NCBI RefSeq assembly: GCF_014054985.1
Contig: NZ_CP059569.1
Coordinates: 1,860,001 to 1,924,000 of the forward strand
Origin: Kingella oralis
GTDB lineage: Bacteria > Pseudomonadota > Gammaproteobacteria > Burkholderiales > Neisseriaceae
Reading direction: 5' to 3'
DNA length: 64,000 bases
The translations under genes and the position numbers were made by a program. Of this stretch, positions 42,398-51,001 are shown one piece after another; within the stretch, counting starts at the first letter, position 1, and each line of letters opens with the position of its first letter. A model generated the notes under the pieces. That model worked only from the letters and a program-made list of their open reading frames with translations. It was not told the DNA's origin and searched no databases.

Positions 42398-42844
42398 CTA
42401 AGCAAAATAAAACATCGCCTTCGCCAGAAACACAATCAGCAGCATTTGGGTAAACACCGCCGCATGGATGTATTTTGACCAGCCCACCGTCAGCGTGTGG
42501 GTTTTCATTTTGTAAACAGCGATAACAAAATGGGCGAGAATGCCGCACGCGAGCAGAATTTTCAGCGAAAGCATGGTGGCAAAGCCGCCCGAAAACGGAT
42601 GGCGCAACACGGCGGCGTAGCGGTGCAGCATGGTCAGCCCCGACAAAAACACGCCGCTCACCACCCACGGCATCACGCGTACGGCGCGGTATGACAGCGC
42701 GCGCTCCACTTCGCGGCGGGCTTCGCGCGAAACGCGTTTGCTGTGCATCACGCTGAGCACCAGCGCTTCAAAAAACACGCCGCCCACAAAAGTGATGGCG
42801 CAATAAAGATGGATGATGTGGGCATAGGGATAAAGGGCAGACAT
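42398..42844 (-). CDS. CopD-like integral membrane protein
   Basis: 148 residues, four membrane helices (IIHLYCAITFVGGVFFEALV, MPWVVSGVFLSGLTMLH, LSLKILLACGILAHFVIAVY, VFTQMLLIVFLAKAMFYF). Conserved His residues near helix ends (AHIIHLYC, MLHRYAAV) fit the CopD/heme-like membrane family annotated in Neisseriaceae as copper resistance protein. Actual function is uncertain. It is a single gene; the uptake-sequence-rich gap at 42845-43078 separates it from clpA. Confidence 0.6.
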   Translation of the reverse strand: MSALYPYAHIIHLYCAITFVGGVFFEALVLSVMHSKRVSREARREVERALSYRAVRVMPWVVSGVFLSGLTMLHRYAAVLRHPFSGGFATMLSLKILLACGILAHFVIAVYKMKTHTLTVGWSKYIHAAVFTQMLLIVFLAKAMFYFA

Positions 42845-43078
42845 AAGATTCCTTTGCGGCAGCCTGAAAACGGGGCAACAGACCTTTCAGGCTGCCTGAT
42901 GACGGGTTGCATGCGTTATCGGGTTTTCAACCTTGCGCGCTGCGCTGCGGTATACCTCTTTGGCTTTGCATAAGTTCGCATGGCTAAATCAAAGATTTAG
43001 ATACTCACTGATACCCAAATCAAAGATTTGGACAAAGGGGCAAGGCTGCCTTTTGTTCGTCAAGCAGCCTGAAAACCA

Positions 43079-45349
43079 TCACACCGTTTCTTTTTCCGGC
43101 GCCGCTTTCGCCGCGTTCATTTCCAACACCACTTTCTGCGCCTCGTTATCCCAATCAATCGCCACGCTGCCGCCGTTTGCCAGCTTGCCGAATAACAATT
43201 CATCGGCAAGGGCTTGGCGGATTTCGCTTTGAATCAGGCGTTGCATCGGGCGCGCGCCCATTTGCGGGTCAAAGCCTTTGGCGGCAAGGTGTTCGCGCAA
43301 CGCGCTGCCAAAGCTGGCGGAAACGTTTTTCGCGGCAAGCTGTTCGCCCAGTTGGGCAAGGAATTTATCCGCCACGCGCAGGATGATTTCGGGCGTGAGC
43401 GGCGCGAAAGGCACAACAGCATCCAAGCGATTGCGAAACTCGGGCGTGAAAGTTTTTTTGATGGCTTCCATCTCGTCGCCGCGCTCGTGTTTGCCCGTAA
43501 AGCCAAAATTGGCGCGGTTGAGATTTTGCGCGCCCGCATTGGTGGTCATGATGATGATGACGTTGCGGAAATCCGCGCTTTTGCCCGTGTTGTCGGTGAG
43601 CCTGCCCGCGTCCATCACTTGCAGGAACACGTTGTAAATATCGGGATGTGCTTTTTCCATTTCGTCCAACAGCAGCACGCAATGTGGATGCTTGTTGATG
43701 GCTTCGGTGAGCAAGCCGCCTTGGTCAAAGCCCACATAGCCAGGGGGCGCGCCAATAAATCGGGTTACGGCAAACGGCTCGGAATATTCCGACATATCAA
43801 AGCGTTGCAGCGTGATGCCCAGCGCGTTGGCAAGTTGGCGGGCGACTTCGGTTTTGCCTACGCCTGTGCTGCCTGAAAACAAAAAGCTGCCAATCGGTTT
43901 TTCAGGCTGCCCCAAGCCTGAGCGGGCGAGCTTGATGGCGGTGGTAATCAAATCAATCGCTTCGTCTTGCCCGAACACTTTGGCTTTGAGTGTGTCGGCA
44001 AGGTGGCGCAACACGGTTTTATCGTCGTGCGACACGGTGGTTTCGGGAATGCGGACGATTTTGGCGATGATGCGTTCAATCTCGTTTTTGCCGATTTCGT
44101 CTTGGCGGTTTTCAGGCTGCGCGATGCGTTGGGCTGCGCCTGCTTCGTCAATAATATCAATGGCTTTATCGGGCAAAAATCGCTCGTTGATGTATTTGGC
44201 CGACAGCTCTGCGGCAGCCTGAAAAGCATCGTCGGTGTAATGCACGTTGTGGTGCGCTTCAAACATCGGCTTTAAGCCCTGCAAAATTTGCACCGTTTCG
44301 GACACACTCGGCTCGCTGATGTCAATTTTTTGGAAACGGCGGTTTAAGGCGTGGTCTTTGGCGAAAATGGTGCGGTATTCGTCATACGTTGTCGCGCCGA
44401 TGCAGCGCAGCTGCCCTTTTGCCAACGCAGGTTTGAGCAAGTTTGACGCATCCATCACGCTGCCTTGCGTGCTGCCCGCGCCTATCATGGTGTGGATTTC
44501 ATCAATAAACAACAGCGCATTGGGCACCGCCGCCAGCGCTTTTAACACCGCTTTCACCCGTGCTTCAAAATCGCCGCGATATTTCGCCCCTGCCAGCAGC
44601 GCGCCCATATCCAGCGAATACACTTGCGCCTTCGCCAACACTTCGGGCACTTGGTTCCGCTCAATCAAATACGCCAAGCCTTCCGCCAGCGCGGTTTTGC
44701 CCACGCCCGCCTCGCCCACCAGCAAGGGATTGTTTTTGCGGCGGCGGCACAACACTTGCAACATCCGTTCCATTTCCGCCTCGCGCCCGATGAGTGGGTC
44801 AATGCGCTCGGCCTGCACTTCAGCGTTCAGGTGGACGGTGTAGGCTTCCAGCGGATTATCGGCAAGATTGTTGTCGTCATCATCCTGCGAACGTGATGGC
44901 GCACCCGCATTCAGGCTGCCTGAACGATGCGAGAAATAGCGCAGCAAATCAATGCGTTTAACCGAATGCAGTTGCAAGAAATACGCCGCAGGGCTGTCGT
45001 CTTCATCCAGCAGCGCAATCAACACATCTTCGGGCAACACCTTATCCTGCGACGAATGCTGCACATGAATCATCGCCCGCTGAATCACGCGCTGAAAGCC
45101 CACCGTGGGCTGCGGCTCGTGCGTGGCTTGGTCGGCGGGGTAAACAGGCGTGTTTTCATCAATGCTTTCTTGCAGTTGCACCACCAACAGCGCGGTTTCC
45201 ACGCCGCAATGCTGCAACGCCGCGTTCACATCGGTTGAGCCTTGCACAATCGCCAACAGCAAATGCTCCAAGCCCACCAATTCATGCCGCGCATTTTTGG
45301 CGTGAGTGTATAAATCTTGCAAAATCAGTTCAAGTTCTTTTGAAATCAT
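43079..45349 (-). CDS. clpA: ATP-dependent Clp protease ATP-binding subunit ClpA
   Basis: 756 residues. The N-domain binds ClpS (MISKELELILQDLYTHAKN), then AAA-1 with Walker A GEAGVGKT (about 214-221) and Walker B LLFIDEIHTMIGAG, and AAA-2 with GSTGVGKT and LLLDEMEKAHPDIYN. The region after RANFGFTGKH corresponds to the ClpP-docking loop of E. coli ClpA. It unfolds substrates for ClpP; clpP is not in this window. ATGA overlap: its start codon shares 4 nt with the clpS stop. Confidence 0.95.
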   Translation of the reverse strand: MISKELELILQDLYTHAKNARHELVGLEHLLLAIVQGSTDVNAALQHCGVETALLVVQLQESIDENTPVYPADQATHEPQPTVGFQRVIQRAMIHVQHSSQDKVLPEDVLIALLDEDDSPAAYFLQLHSVKRIDLLRYFSHRSGSLNAGAPSRSQDDDDNNLADNPLEAYTVHLNAEVQAERIDPLIGREAEMERMLQVLCRRRKNNPLLVGEAGVGKTALAEGLAYLIERNQVPEVLAKAQVYSLDMGALLAGAKYRGDFEARVKAVLKALAAVPNALLFIDEIHTMIGAGSTQGSVMDASNLLKPALAKGQLRCIGATTYDEYRTIFAKDHALNRRFQKIDISEPSVSETVQILQGLKPMFEAHHNVHYTDDAFQAAAELSAKYINERFLPDKAIDIIDEAGAAQRIAQPENRQDEIGKNEIERIIAKIVRIPETTVSHDDKTVLRHLADTLKAKVFGQDEAIDLITTAIKLARSGLGQPEKPIGSFLFSGSTGVGKTEVARQLANALGITLQRFDMSEYSEPFAVTRFIGAPPGYVGFDQGGLLTEAINKHPHCVLLLDEMEKAHPDIYNVFLQVMDAGRLTDNTGKSADFRNVIIIMTTNAGAQNLNRANFGFTGKHERGDEMEAIKKTFTPEFRNRLDAVVPFAPLTPEIILRVADKFLAQLGEQLAAKNVSASFGSALREHLAAKGFDPQMGARPMQRLIQSEIRQALADELLFGKLANGGSVAIDWDNEAQKVVLEMNAAKAAPEKETV

Positions 45350-45651
45350 AGAGATACTTCCTCAATCGTACACATCAGCGGATGCCCTGCCTCATCGGCA
45401 AGCTGCATCACTTGCTGCTGCTTGGTTTCGGCAATATCGCGCGTGTAAACGCCGCACAAGCCTTTGCCATGATGGTGGACTTCCAGCATGATGCTCACCG
45501 CCTTGCTTTCAGGCAGCCTGAAAACATCTTGCAGCACATCCACCACAAAATCCATCGGTGTGTAATGGTCATTTAACAGAAAAACGCCGTATTTTTTCGG
45601 CGGCGCGAGTTGGGTTTTTTGCGATTGGCGTGTGGCTTGGTGCAGGCTCAT
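45346..45651 (-). CDS. clpS: ClpS N-degron adaptor
   Basis: 101 residues. The core KYGVFLLNDHYTPMDFVVDVL carries the residues that hold N-terminal bulky amino acids (ND-YT-M-FV), and VHHHGKGLCGVYTRDIAETK and HPLMCTIEEVSL complete the family. It hands N-end-rule substrates to ClpA, coded directly downstream with a 4-nt overlap. An uptake sequence is translated in the middle as FRLPESKAV, a position where other ClpS proteins vary. Confidence 0.95.
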   Translation of the reverse strand: MSLHQATRQSQKTQLAPPKKYGVFLLNDHYTPMDFVVDVLQDVFRLPESKAVSIMLEVHHHGKGLCGVYTRDIAETKQQQVMQLADEAGHPLMCTIEEVSL

Positions 45652-45714
45652 GGTGGGCTTCTGTTGTATTTTTTGTTATTTTAATGAAAAAGTTTGTGTT
45701 TGCCTAAACAAAAC

Positions 45715-45743
45715 TTGACGATATCCGTTAAAGTGAGTAAAAC
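45715..45743 (+). promoter_or_regulatory. Promoter of cspA
   Basis: TTGACG (45715-45720), 17-bp spacer, TAAAAC (45738-45743). This would give a leader of about 100 nt before the ATG, a length usual for cold-shock genes whose leader folds as a thermosensor. Confidence 0.55.
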
Positions 45744-45851
45744 GTCAAACAGCATTTGGTGTGCGTTCAGAACCGTTCTCTGCAAAGAATTGCTTTTAAA
45801 CTTGCTCCAACTGCTTTTTGTTTAATATTTTTAGTAAGAGAGTAGCATTTT

Positions 45852-46055
45852 ATGGCAACTGGTACAGTTAAATGGTTTAACGACGCTAAAGGCTTTGGTT
45901 TCATCACTCCTGACGAAGGCGGCGAAGATTTGTTCGCACACTTCTCGGCAATCAACATGGAAGGCTTTAAAACATTGAAAGAAGGTCAAAAAGTTTCTTT
46001 TGATGTAACCACCGGCCCCAAAGGTAAACAGGCCGCCAATATCCAAGGCGCGTAA
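45852..46055 (+). CDS. cspA: Cold shock protein CspA family
   Basis: 67 residues. MATGTVKWFNDAKGFGFITP contains RNP1 (KGFGFI), and EDLFAHFSAINMEGFKTL contains RNP2 (LFAHFS). The single OB-fold protein melts RNA secondary structure as an RNA chaperone. The gene has a long 5' leader with its own promoter and a clear intrinsic terminator at 46088-46121, so it is monocistronic. AAGAGAG lies about 10 nt before the ATG. Confidence 0.95.
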   Translation: MATGTVKWFNDAKGFGFITPDEGGEDLFAHFSAINMEGFKTLKEGQKVSFDVTTGPKGKQAANIQGA

Positions 46056-46087
46056 TCGCGTTTGACCAGATTAACCAAATCGCACAA

Positions 46088-46121
46088 AGCGGATAACTCG
46101 GATTGGGTTGTCTGCTTTTTT
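46088..46121 (+). terminator. Terminator of cspA
   Basis: AGCGGATAAC (46088-46097) pairs with GTTGTCTGCT (46107-46116), 10 bp including two G.T wobbles, followed by TTTTT. Confidence 0.8.
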
Positions 46122-46202
46122 GTTTGGGTGCCGGTTTCAGGCTGCCTATGCGTTTGCACAACGGGGTTAGGCAGCCTGAAAACGTGCTTTGCCGATTTAA
46201 GC

Positions 46203-46208
46203 TATAAT
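46203..46208 (+). promoter_or_regulatory. -10 box of mltG
   Basis: TATAAT 29 bp before the mltG ATG, preceded by a DUS pair. Confidence 0.45.
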
Positions 46209-46236
46209 TCTATTTTTCAACGGTATTTTGATTCGC

Positions 46237-47232
46237 ATGACTGTTAAACGTTTTTTGATTGTGCCGGCGGTTTTGCTGCTGGCAATCGGGTATGCCGCTT
46301 TGCTGTTTGCGCCGAAAAATAACGGCATGCCTTACCGCTTGGTAGTGGAAAAGGGGCAAGGCATGGCGGCGGTGGGGCGCAAATTGGCGGCGGAAGATAA
46401 GATTTACAGCCGCTATGTGTTGGTGTCGGCGGCATACGCGCTGGGCGTGCACGACAAGCTCACCAGCGGCAGCTACCGTTTTGCCGGGCGGGTGTCCAGT
46501 TGGCAAATTTTGCAGCATCTGCGCCAAAACAATCCCGATTTGGTTTCGGTGCAGATTGTGGAAGGAATGCGGTTTAGCCAGATGCGCCGCATCGTCAACC
46601 AAACGGCGAATATCCGGCACGACACGCGCGCGTTGAGCGATGAGGCATTGCTACGAAAAATCGACCCCGATGCCGTGTCTGCCAACCCCGAGGGCTTGTT
46701 TTTCCCCGACAGCTACGAGATTGCGGCGGACAGCAGCGACATTCAGATTTTTCAGGCTGCCTACAAGGCGATGCAGCGCGAGTTGAACAAGGCTTGGGAA
46801 GCGAAACAGGCGAATCTGCCGTATCAGAAACCGTATGACTTGCTGATTATGGCGAGCTTGGTGGAAAAAGAAACGGCGCATGAGGACGACAGGAGCGATG
46901 TGGCGGCGGTGTTCCGCAACCGCTTAGCGAAGGGCATGCGCCTGCAAACCGACCCCGCGGTGATTTACGGCATGGGCGCGGCGTATCAGGGCAAGATTCG
47001 CAAGGCGGATTTGCAGCGCGACACGCCGTATAACACCTACACGCGCACCGGTTTGCCGCCCACGCCAATTGCGCTGCCCGGCCGCGCGGCGTTGCAAGCG
47101 GCGGCCAACCCTGCCGATAGCGATTATTTGTATTTTGTTTCGCGCATGGACGACACGGGGCGCAGCCAGTTCAGCCGCACGCTGGACGAGCATAATGCGG
47201 CGGTGCAGAAATATATTTTGAAGAAGAAGTAG
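46237..47232 (+). CDS. mltG: Endolytic murein transglycosylase MltG
   Basis: 331 residues from the ATG at 46237; an in-frame TTG 9 nt upstream is less likely. One N-terminal membrane helix (FLIVPAVLLLAIGYAALLF), a LysM-like part (YRLVVEKGQGMAAVGRKLA), and the YceG catalytic domain with LLIMASLVEKETAHEDDRSDVAAVFRNRL split as LLIMASLVEKETAHED / RSDVAAVFRNRL, whose Glu (near 212) cleaves nascent glycan. LQTDPAVIYGMG and DTPYNTYTRTGLPPTPI also match. It sets glycan chain length at the inner membrane. Confidence 0.94.
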   Translation: MTVKRFLIVPAVLLLAIGYAALLFAPKNNGMPYRLVVEKGQGMAAVGRKLAAEDKIYSRYVLVSAAYALGVHDKLTSGSYRFAGRVSSWQILQHLRQNNPDLVSVQIVEGMRFSQMRRIVNQTANIRHDTRALSDEALLRKIDPDAVSANPEGLFFPDSYEIAADSSDIQIFQAAYKAMQRELNKAWEAKQANLPYQKPYDLLIMASLVEKETAHEDDRSDVAAVFRNRLAKGMRLQTDPAVIYGMGAAYQGKIRKADLQRDTPYNTYTRTGLPPTPIALPGRAALQAAANPADSDYLYFVSRMDDTGRSQFSRTLDEHNAAVQKYILKKK

Positions 47233-47341
47233 GCGATACATCGTTTTCAGGCTGCCTCGGGTGATGGGCAACCTGAAAATATTGGTTGTCGATTATGCTA
47301 AAATCGCGCGTTTTCACACACCACACGATTGAGGATTGAAT

Positions 47342-47590
47342 ATGTTGTTTCCGGAACAAGTTAAAGAGCTGATTGCCCAAGTTACCCCTTGCGAATTGAT
47401 TGAAGTGGAAGGCGACGGGCATCATTTTTTCGCCAAAATTGTCTCGGCTTCGTTTGAGGGCAAGGCGCGGCTGGCGCGGCATCGCTTGATTAAAGATGGG
47501 CTGGCGGCAAAGCTGGCGAGCAATGAATTGCACGCGCTATCGATTACCGTGGCGGCAACGCCTGCGGAGTGGGCGGCGAAGCAGCAGTAA
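47342..47590 (+). CDS. ibaG: BolA family protein IbaG
   Basis: 82 residues from the ATG at 47342, with GAGG 7 nt upstream. MLFPEQVKELIAQVTPCELI, then VEGDGHHFFAKIVSASFEGK and RHRLIKDGLAAKLASNELHALSI is the BolA fold; the His in GHHFF and the Cys near residue 18 are typical ligands in complexes with monothiol glutaredoxin and Fe-S. The class with LHALSI at the end is IbaG/YrbA rather than BolA itself. A TAAAAT box is at 47299-47304, and a DUS-pair terminator follows. Confidence 0.88.
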   Translation: MLFPEQVKELIAQVTPCELIEVEGDGHHFFAKIVSASFEGKARLARHRLIKDGLAAKLASNELHALSITVAATPAEWAAKQQ

Positions 47591-47605
47591 GTCAGTAAAC
47601 ATAAA

Positions 47606-47650
47606 AGGCAGCCTGAAAACGTGTTAGATGCGTTTTCAGGCTGCCTTTTT
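47606..47650 (+). terminator. DUS-pair terminator of ibaG
   Basis: AGGCAGCCTGAAAACG (47606-47621) pairs with CGTTTTCAGGCTGCCT (47631-47646), then a T run. Confidence 0.8.
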
Positions 47651-47748
47651 GCGTGGCGCAAACGCCTGCATGGCTTGCGGCGCGGCGAATGCTTGCCGAT
47701 GTGGCTAACCTGTAATCCCTATGAATACGCTATTGCAATTTTCAGGCT

Positions 47749-47901
47749 GAAACCTTTGCAAAACCCACGAGGCAGCCTGAAACCTAAAATGGAGCGGCGG
47801 TGGCTCGCCGCCAAACGGCTGATTAAACAGAGCATTACTGGTTTACCAAGATGTCGGCGAGCCGCCGACGCTCCATCGGTTATCGATTTTGCAAAGGTTT
47901 C
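47749..47901 (+). repeat. CCTTTGCAAA fold-back element, copy 4 (complete)
   Basis: 153 bp bounded by a perfect 15-bp terminal inverted repeat: GAAACCTTTGCAAAA at 47749-47763 and TTTTGCAAAGGTTTC at 47887-47901. Inside, TGGAGCGGCGGTGGCTCGCC and GGCGAGCCGCCGACGCTCCA are inverted copies. A DUS lies inside next to the left end, and another follows the right end. No open frame of note. Confidence 0.75.
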
Positions 47902-47933
47902 AGGCAGCCTCTGTTTACAGGAACACCGCCCGT

Positions 47934-48452
47934 TTATTCGCCTGCTTGGCGCAAATCAACCAATTCCGTGCCCGCCAGCCAGTCGTATAAAAACTGTTTG
48001 CGCGGGTGAAACAGAGCAAAGCCCCACGGCAATATCCACCAAAACAGCGCGGCGACGGCGGCGTTTCTGCCGTGCCAACCGATGTGTTGCAAGGCGGCGT
48101 AGGAAAGCAGGGGAATGAACACCAGCAGCACGCACGCCCACGCAAAGCGCAGAAACAACTGCCGTTTGCTGGGGCGGCTGCCCGCAAGGTTAATCAGCCC
48201 GATTTGCCACACGCGCATCGGCAGCGTTTGCCCTTCGCGCTGCCAGTTCAGGCGGAAGTATTGCCACCACGCCAGCACAAACACGAGGCTGGTAAGCAGC
48301 GGGATGGCGGGCGCGAGCGTGGGTGCGCTGCGGGTGATGACGGTGTTGATGATGCCCGCTGCGATGCCTGCGAGTATGGTTACCGAGCCAATCAGCAGGC
48401 TTTCATACAGCAAGGCGGCGAAGCGGCGTTTGAGCGGGGCGATGGGGCGCAT
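47934..48452 (-). CDS. RDD family membrane protein
   Basis: 172 residues. Three or four membrane helices: LLYESLLIGSVTILAGIAAGI, LLTSLVFVLAWWQYF, RFAWACVLLVFIPLLSYAAL. The RDD pattern appears as APLKRRFAALLYESLLIG, with FRLNWQREGQTLPMRVWQI in the middle and KQFLYDWLAGTELV at the end (cf. R-hhhDh and DhhhGT). Function unknown; members are sometimes Na+/H+ antiporters or transport-associated. It is convergent with ibaG and flanked by two fold-back elements. Confidence 0.8.
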   Translation of the reverse strand: MRPIAPLKRRFAALLYESLLIGSVTILAGIAAGIINTVITRSAPTLAPAIPLLTSLVFVLAWWQYFRLNWQREGQTLPMRVWQIGLINLAGSRPSKRQLFLRFAWACVLLVFIPLLSYAALQHIGWHGRNAAVAALFWWILPWGFALFHPRKQFLYDWLAGTELVDLRQAGE

Positions 48453-48560
48453 GGGGTGTCCTGTGGGGGTGAGGCAGCCTGAAAATGGTTTGGGCGAGGA
48501 TGAAGCATGGATGATTACACCCTACCCTTTTTCAGGCTGCCTTGTGTGGTTAGGCAGCCT

Positions 48561-48680
48561 GAAACCTTTGCAAAATCTGCAACCGATGGAGAGCTGGCGG
48601 CTCGCCGACATATTTTCAATCAATAAAATCATGTTGAATCACATTTGGCGACGAGCCGTCGCCGCTCCATTTTAGGTTTC
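48561..48680 (+). repeat. CCTTTGCAAA fold-back element, copy 5
   Basis: GAAACCTTTGCAAAATCTGC, then AACCGATGGAGAGCTGGCGG, CTCGCCGACATATTTTC, AT-rich centre, TTTGGCGACGAGCCGTCGCC, GCTCCATTTTAGGTTTC. It shares long identical stretches with copy 2. A DUS touches both ends. Confidence 0.75.
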
Positions 48681-48688
48681 AGGCTGCC

Positions 48689-49666
48689 TTATGGGGTTGG
48701 ATTAGGCAGCCTGAAACTGATTTTCGGCGCAAGCAAAATGCTGTTTTGCACGGCGGCAAGGGCGGCGGCTTGATAACCGCTGGTAAACGGGTCTAACACG
48801 GTGTCGGCGGGAATTTTGCGCAGCCAAGTGAGCTGGCGTTTGGCGAGCTGGCGCGTGGCGGCTTGTCCTTGTTCAACAAATTGGGCGAAGCGGGTTGCGC
48901 CATCCAAATGCTGCCACGCTTGGCGGTAGCCCACGCAGCGCATGGATGGCATATCGGGGTGCAGCGCGGGGTAACGTTGCCGCAGTTGGCGCACTTCGTC
49001 TAAAAAGCCGTGTTCTATCATTTGGTTAAAGCGCTGGTTGATTTGCGCGTGCAGCAGGCTGCGGTCGCTGGGAATCAGCGCGAGCGTGTGCAGATTAAGC
49101 GGCGCGGCGGCGGTGGCATGGGCGGCAAGATGTTGGCTCATGGGCTTGCCTGTGAGCTGGTAGATTTCTAGGGCGCGTTCAATGCGCTGGCTGTCGTTGG
49201 GTTTGAGGCGGGCGGCGGTTTCGGGGTCTAGCCGTTGCAATTCGTTGTATAAAAAGGCTAATCCGTGCGCGGCTTTGGTCGCTTGCAGTTGGGCGCGGAG
49301 GGCGGGGCTGGCTTCGGGCAGCGCGTTTAAGCCTTGCGTGAGCGCGTGGTAATACATCATGGTGCCGCCGACAATCAGCGGCAGGCGTTGGCGGGCGTGG
49401 ATTTCGCCCACCAAGCGCGTGCAGTCGCGCACAAAATCCGCCGCGCTGTATGCTTCAACGGGGCTGATGATGTCAATCAAATGATGCGGCACGGCGGCGA
49501 GCTCGGCTTCGATGGGCTTGGCGGTGCCGATGTTCATGTCGCGGTACACAAGTGCGCTGTCTAGGCTGATGATTTCGCAGGGAAAGTGTTGCGCGATGGC
49601 AAGCGCAAGGGCGGTTTTGCCGCTGGCGGTTGCGCCGAGGATGGCGAAGGCTTTGGGCTGGGGCAT
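48689..49666 (-). CDS. miaA: tRNA dimethylallyltransferase MiaA
   Basis: 325 residues from the ATG at 49666. Walker A GATASGKTALALAIA, ISLDSALVYRDMNIGTAKP (substrate loop), LIVGGTMMYYHALTQGL, and the tRNA-binding part MRCVGYRQAWQHLDG. It adds a prenyl group to A37 of tRNAs reading UNN codons. The protein is slightly longer than usual at its C-terminus, where an uptake sequence is read through. The frame upstream of 49666 is translated uptake sequence. It is divergent from the metal-binding protein gene. Confidence 0.93.
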   Translation of the reverse strand: MPQPKAFAILGATASGKTALALAIAQHFPCEIISLDSALVYRDMNIGTAKPIEAELAAVPHHLIDIISPVEAYSAADFVRDCTRLVGEIHARQRLPLIVGGTMMYYHALTQGLNALPEASPALRAQLQATKAAHGLAFLYNELQRLDPETAARLKPNDSQRIERALEIYQLTGKPMSQHLAAHATAAAPLNLHTLALIPSDRSLLHAQINQRFNQMIEHGFLDEVRQLRQRYPALHPDMPSMRCVGYRQAWQHLDGATRFAQFVEQGQAATRQLAKRQLTWLRKIPADTVLDPFTSGYQAAALAAVQNSILLAPKISFRLPNPTP

Positions 49667-49848
49667 GGCGGTTGGGGTAAACAAAAGTGGGCGGATTATA
49701 CGGGCTTTCAGGCTGCCTTTGGGGAATGGATGGGCAGCCTGAAAACAGCGCACGCAGCATGGCGCAGCAATCTCATCTGCGGCGTGTTGCGTTGCGCCGC
49801 CCCGCTCGTGCTAACAATTTTTGCTTACACATCAGCAGCCTGAAACAA

Positions 49849-49863
49849 TGTAATACCGTAACA
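49849..49863 (+). promoter_or_regulatory. Possible Zur/MntR-type operator
   Basis: TGTAATACCGTAACA resembles the imperfect palindrome TGTTAT-N3-ATAACA of Zur boxes. It lies 11 bp before the TATAAT at 49875-49880 and so overlaps the -35 region of the metal-binding protein gene. Low confidence: only partly symmetric. Confidence 0.35.
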
Positions 49864-49935
49864 CAAAATCCGTGTATAATCGCGGGCGTTTTTTTCTTAA
49901 CCCCTGTTTACACAATATTCACAAGGAGAAATATC

Positions 49936-50874
49936 ATGCGCCAACGCGCAATTAAATCAACCGTTTTGGCTGTTGCTTTAACATTTTCAGGCTGCCTTTG
50001 GGCAGAAGCGTTGCCTGTGGTAACCAGTTTTAGCGTGTTGGGCGATGTTGCCCAGCAAATTGGCGGCGAGCGGGTAACCGTAACCAGCTTGGTGGGCGCA
50101 GACCAAGACGCGCACGCCTATCAGCTCACCGGCGGCGATGTGAAAAAAATTGCGGCGGCAAAATTGGTGCTGCTCAACGGCTTGGGCTTGGAAAGTGGCG
50201 AAGTGCTGCGCGCGGTGAAACAAAGCCGCGTGCCGTATGCGGAAGCCACGCAAGGCATCACGCCGCTCAAAGCGGAGGAGGAACACGCGCATCATCACGA
50301 CCACGACCATGATGACCACGACCACGCAGGGCATCATCATCACGACCACGGCGAGTTTGACCCCCATGTGTGGAACGACCCTGTGTTGATGCAAAAATAC
50401 GCCGAAAACGTTACCAAAGCCTTGATTAAAGCCGACCCCGCAGGCGCAAATTATTACCAAGCGCGGTTTAAAGGCTATTCGGCGGAATTGGTGAAACTGG
50501 ACGGCTATGCGCGCGAGCAGTTCAACGCCATCCCGCGCGACAAACGCAAAGTGCTCACAGGGCATGACGCGTTTAACTACATGGCAAAACGCTACGGCAT
50601 CACCTTTCTTGCGCCGCAAGGCGTGAGCACCGAGGGCGAGGCTTCGGCAAAAACCGTTGCCGCGATTATTCGCCAGATTAAACAGCAGGGCGTGAAAGCG
50701 GTGTTCACCGAAAACATTAAAGACGGGCGCATGGTGCAACGCATCGCGCAGGAAACAGGGGCGAAAGTGGGCGGCGTGCTGTATTCCGATGCGCTTTCCA
50801 AAGGCGCGCCTGCGAAAACCTATGCCGATATGTTCCGCTACAACGTGAAAACCATGGCAGGGGCGATGAAATAG
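49936..50874 (+). CDS. Zinc/manganese ABC transporter substrate-binding protein (ZnuA/MntC-like)
   Basis: 312 residues from the ATG at 49936 (AAGGAG upstream). Signal sequence MRQRAIKSTVLAVALTFSGC. The cluster A-I fold is clear: VVTSFSVLGDVAQQIGGERV, VGADQDAHAYQLTGGDVKKI (metal His), then a His/Asp-rich loop (HAHHHDHDHDDHDHAGHHHH, about residues 118-137) and FDPHVWNDPVL, LTGHDAFNYMAKRYGI and FTENIKDGRM. The His-rich loop argues for zinc. No ATPase or permease gene is adjacent on either side. A terminator follows at 51002-51036. Confidence 0.87.
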   Translation: MRQRAIKSTVLAVALTFSGCLWAEALPVVTSFSVLGDVAQQIGGERVTVTSLVGADQDAHAYQLTGGDVKKIAAAKLVLLNGLGLESGEVLRAVKQSRVPYAEATQGITPLKAEEEHAHHHDHDHDDHDHAGHHHHDHGEFDPHVWNDPVLMQKYAENVTKALIKADPAGANYYQARFKGYSAELVKLDGYAREQFNAIPRDKRKVLTGHDAFNYMAKRYGITFLAPQGVSTEGEASAKTVAAIIRQIKQQGVKAVFTENIKDGRMVQRIAQETGAKVGGVLYSDALSKGAPAKTYADMFRYNVKTMAGAMK

Positions 50875-50938
50875 TTTGCCCAGCGTGCCAACCCGTTTTT
50901 CAGGCTGCCTTGTATGATGAATCTGCAAACAAAGAGAA

Positions 50939-50970
50939 CGGTTTAATCCCGCCGTCTGACGGTTAAACCG
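50939..50970. repeat. Strong hairpin in the 3' region of the metal-binding protein gene
   Basis: CGGTTTAA and TTAAACCG pair, with an inner CCGTC-T-GACGG stem. It contains GCCGTCTGAC, one base short of the Neisseria DUS core. Confidence 0.5.
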
Positions 50971-51001
50971 ATAGAGAGAATAAAGGCAGCCTGAAAAAAC
51001 C

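Noticed and set aside
47621..48118. 165-residue plus-strand frame after ibaG
   Set aside because: It is built of translated uptake sequences and a fold-back element and runs antisense into the RDD gene.
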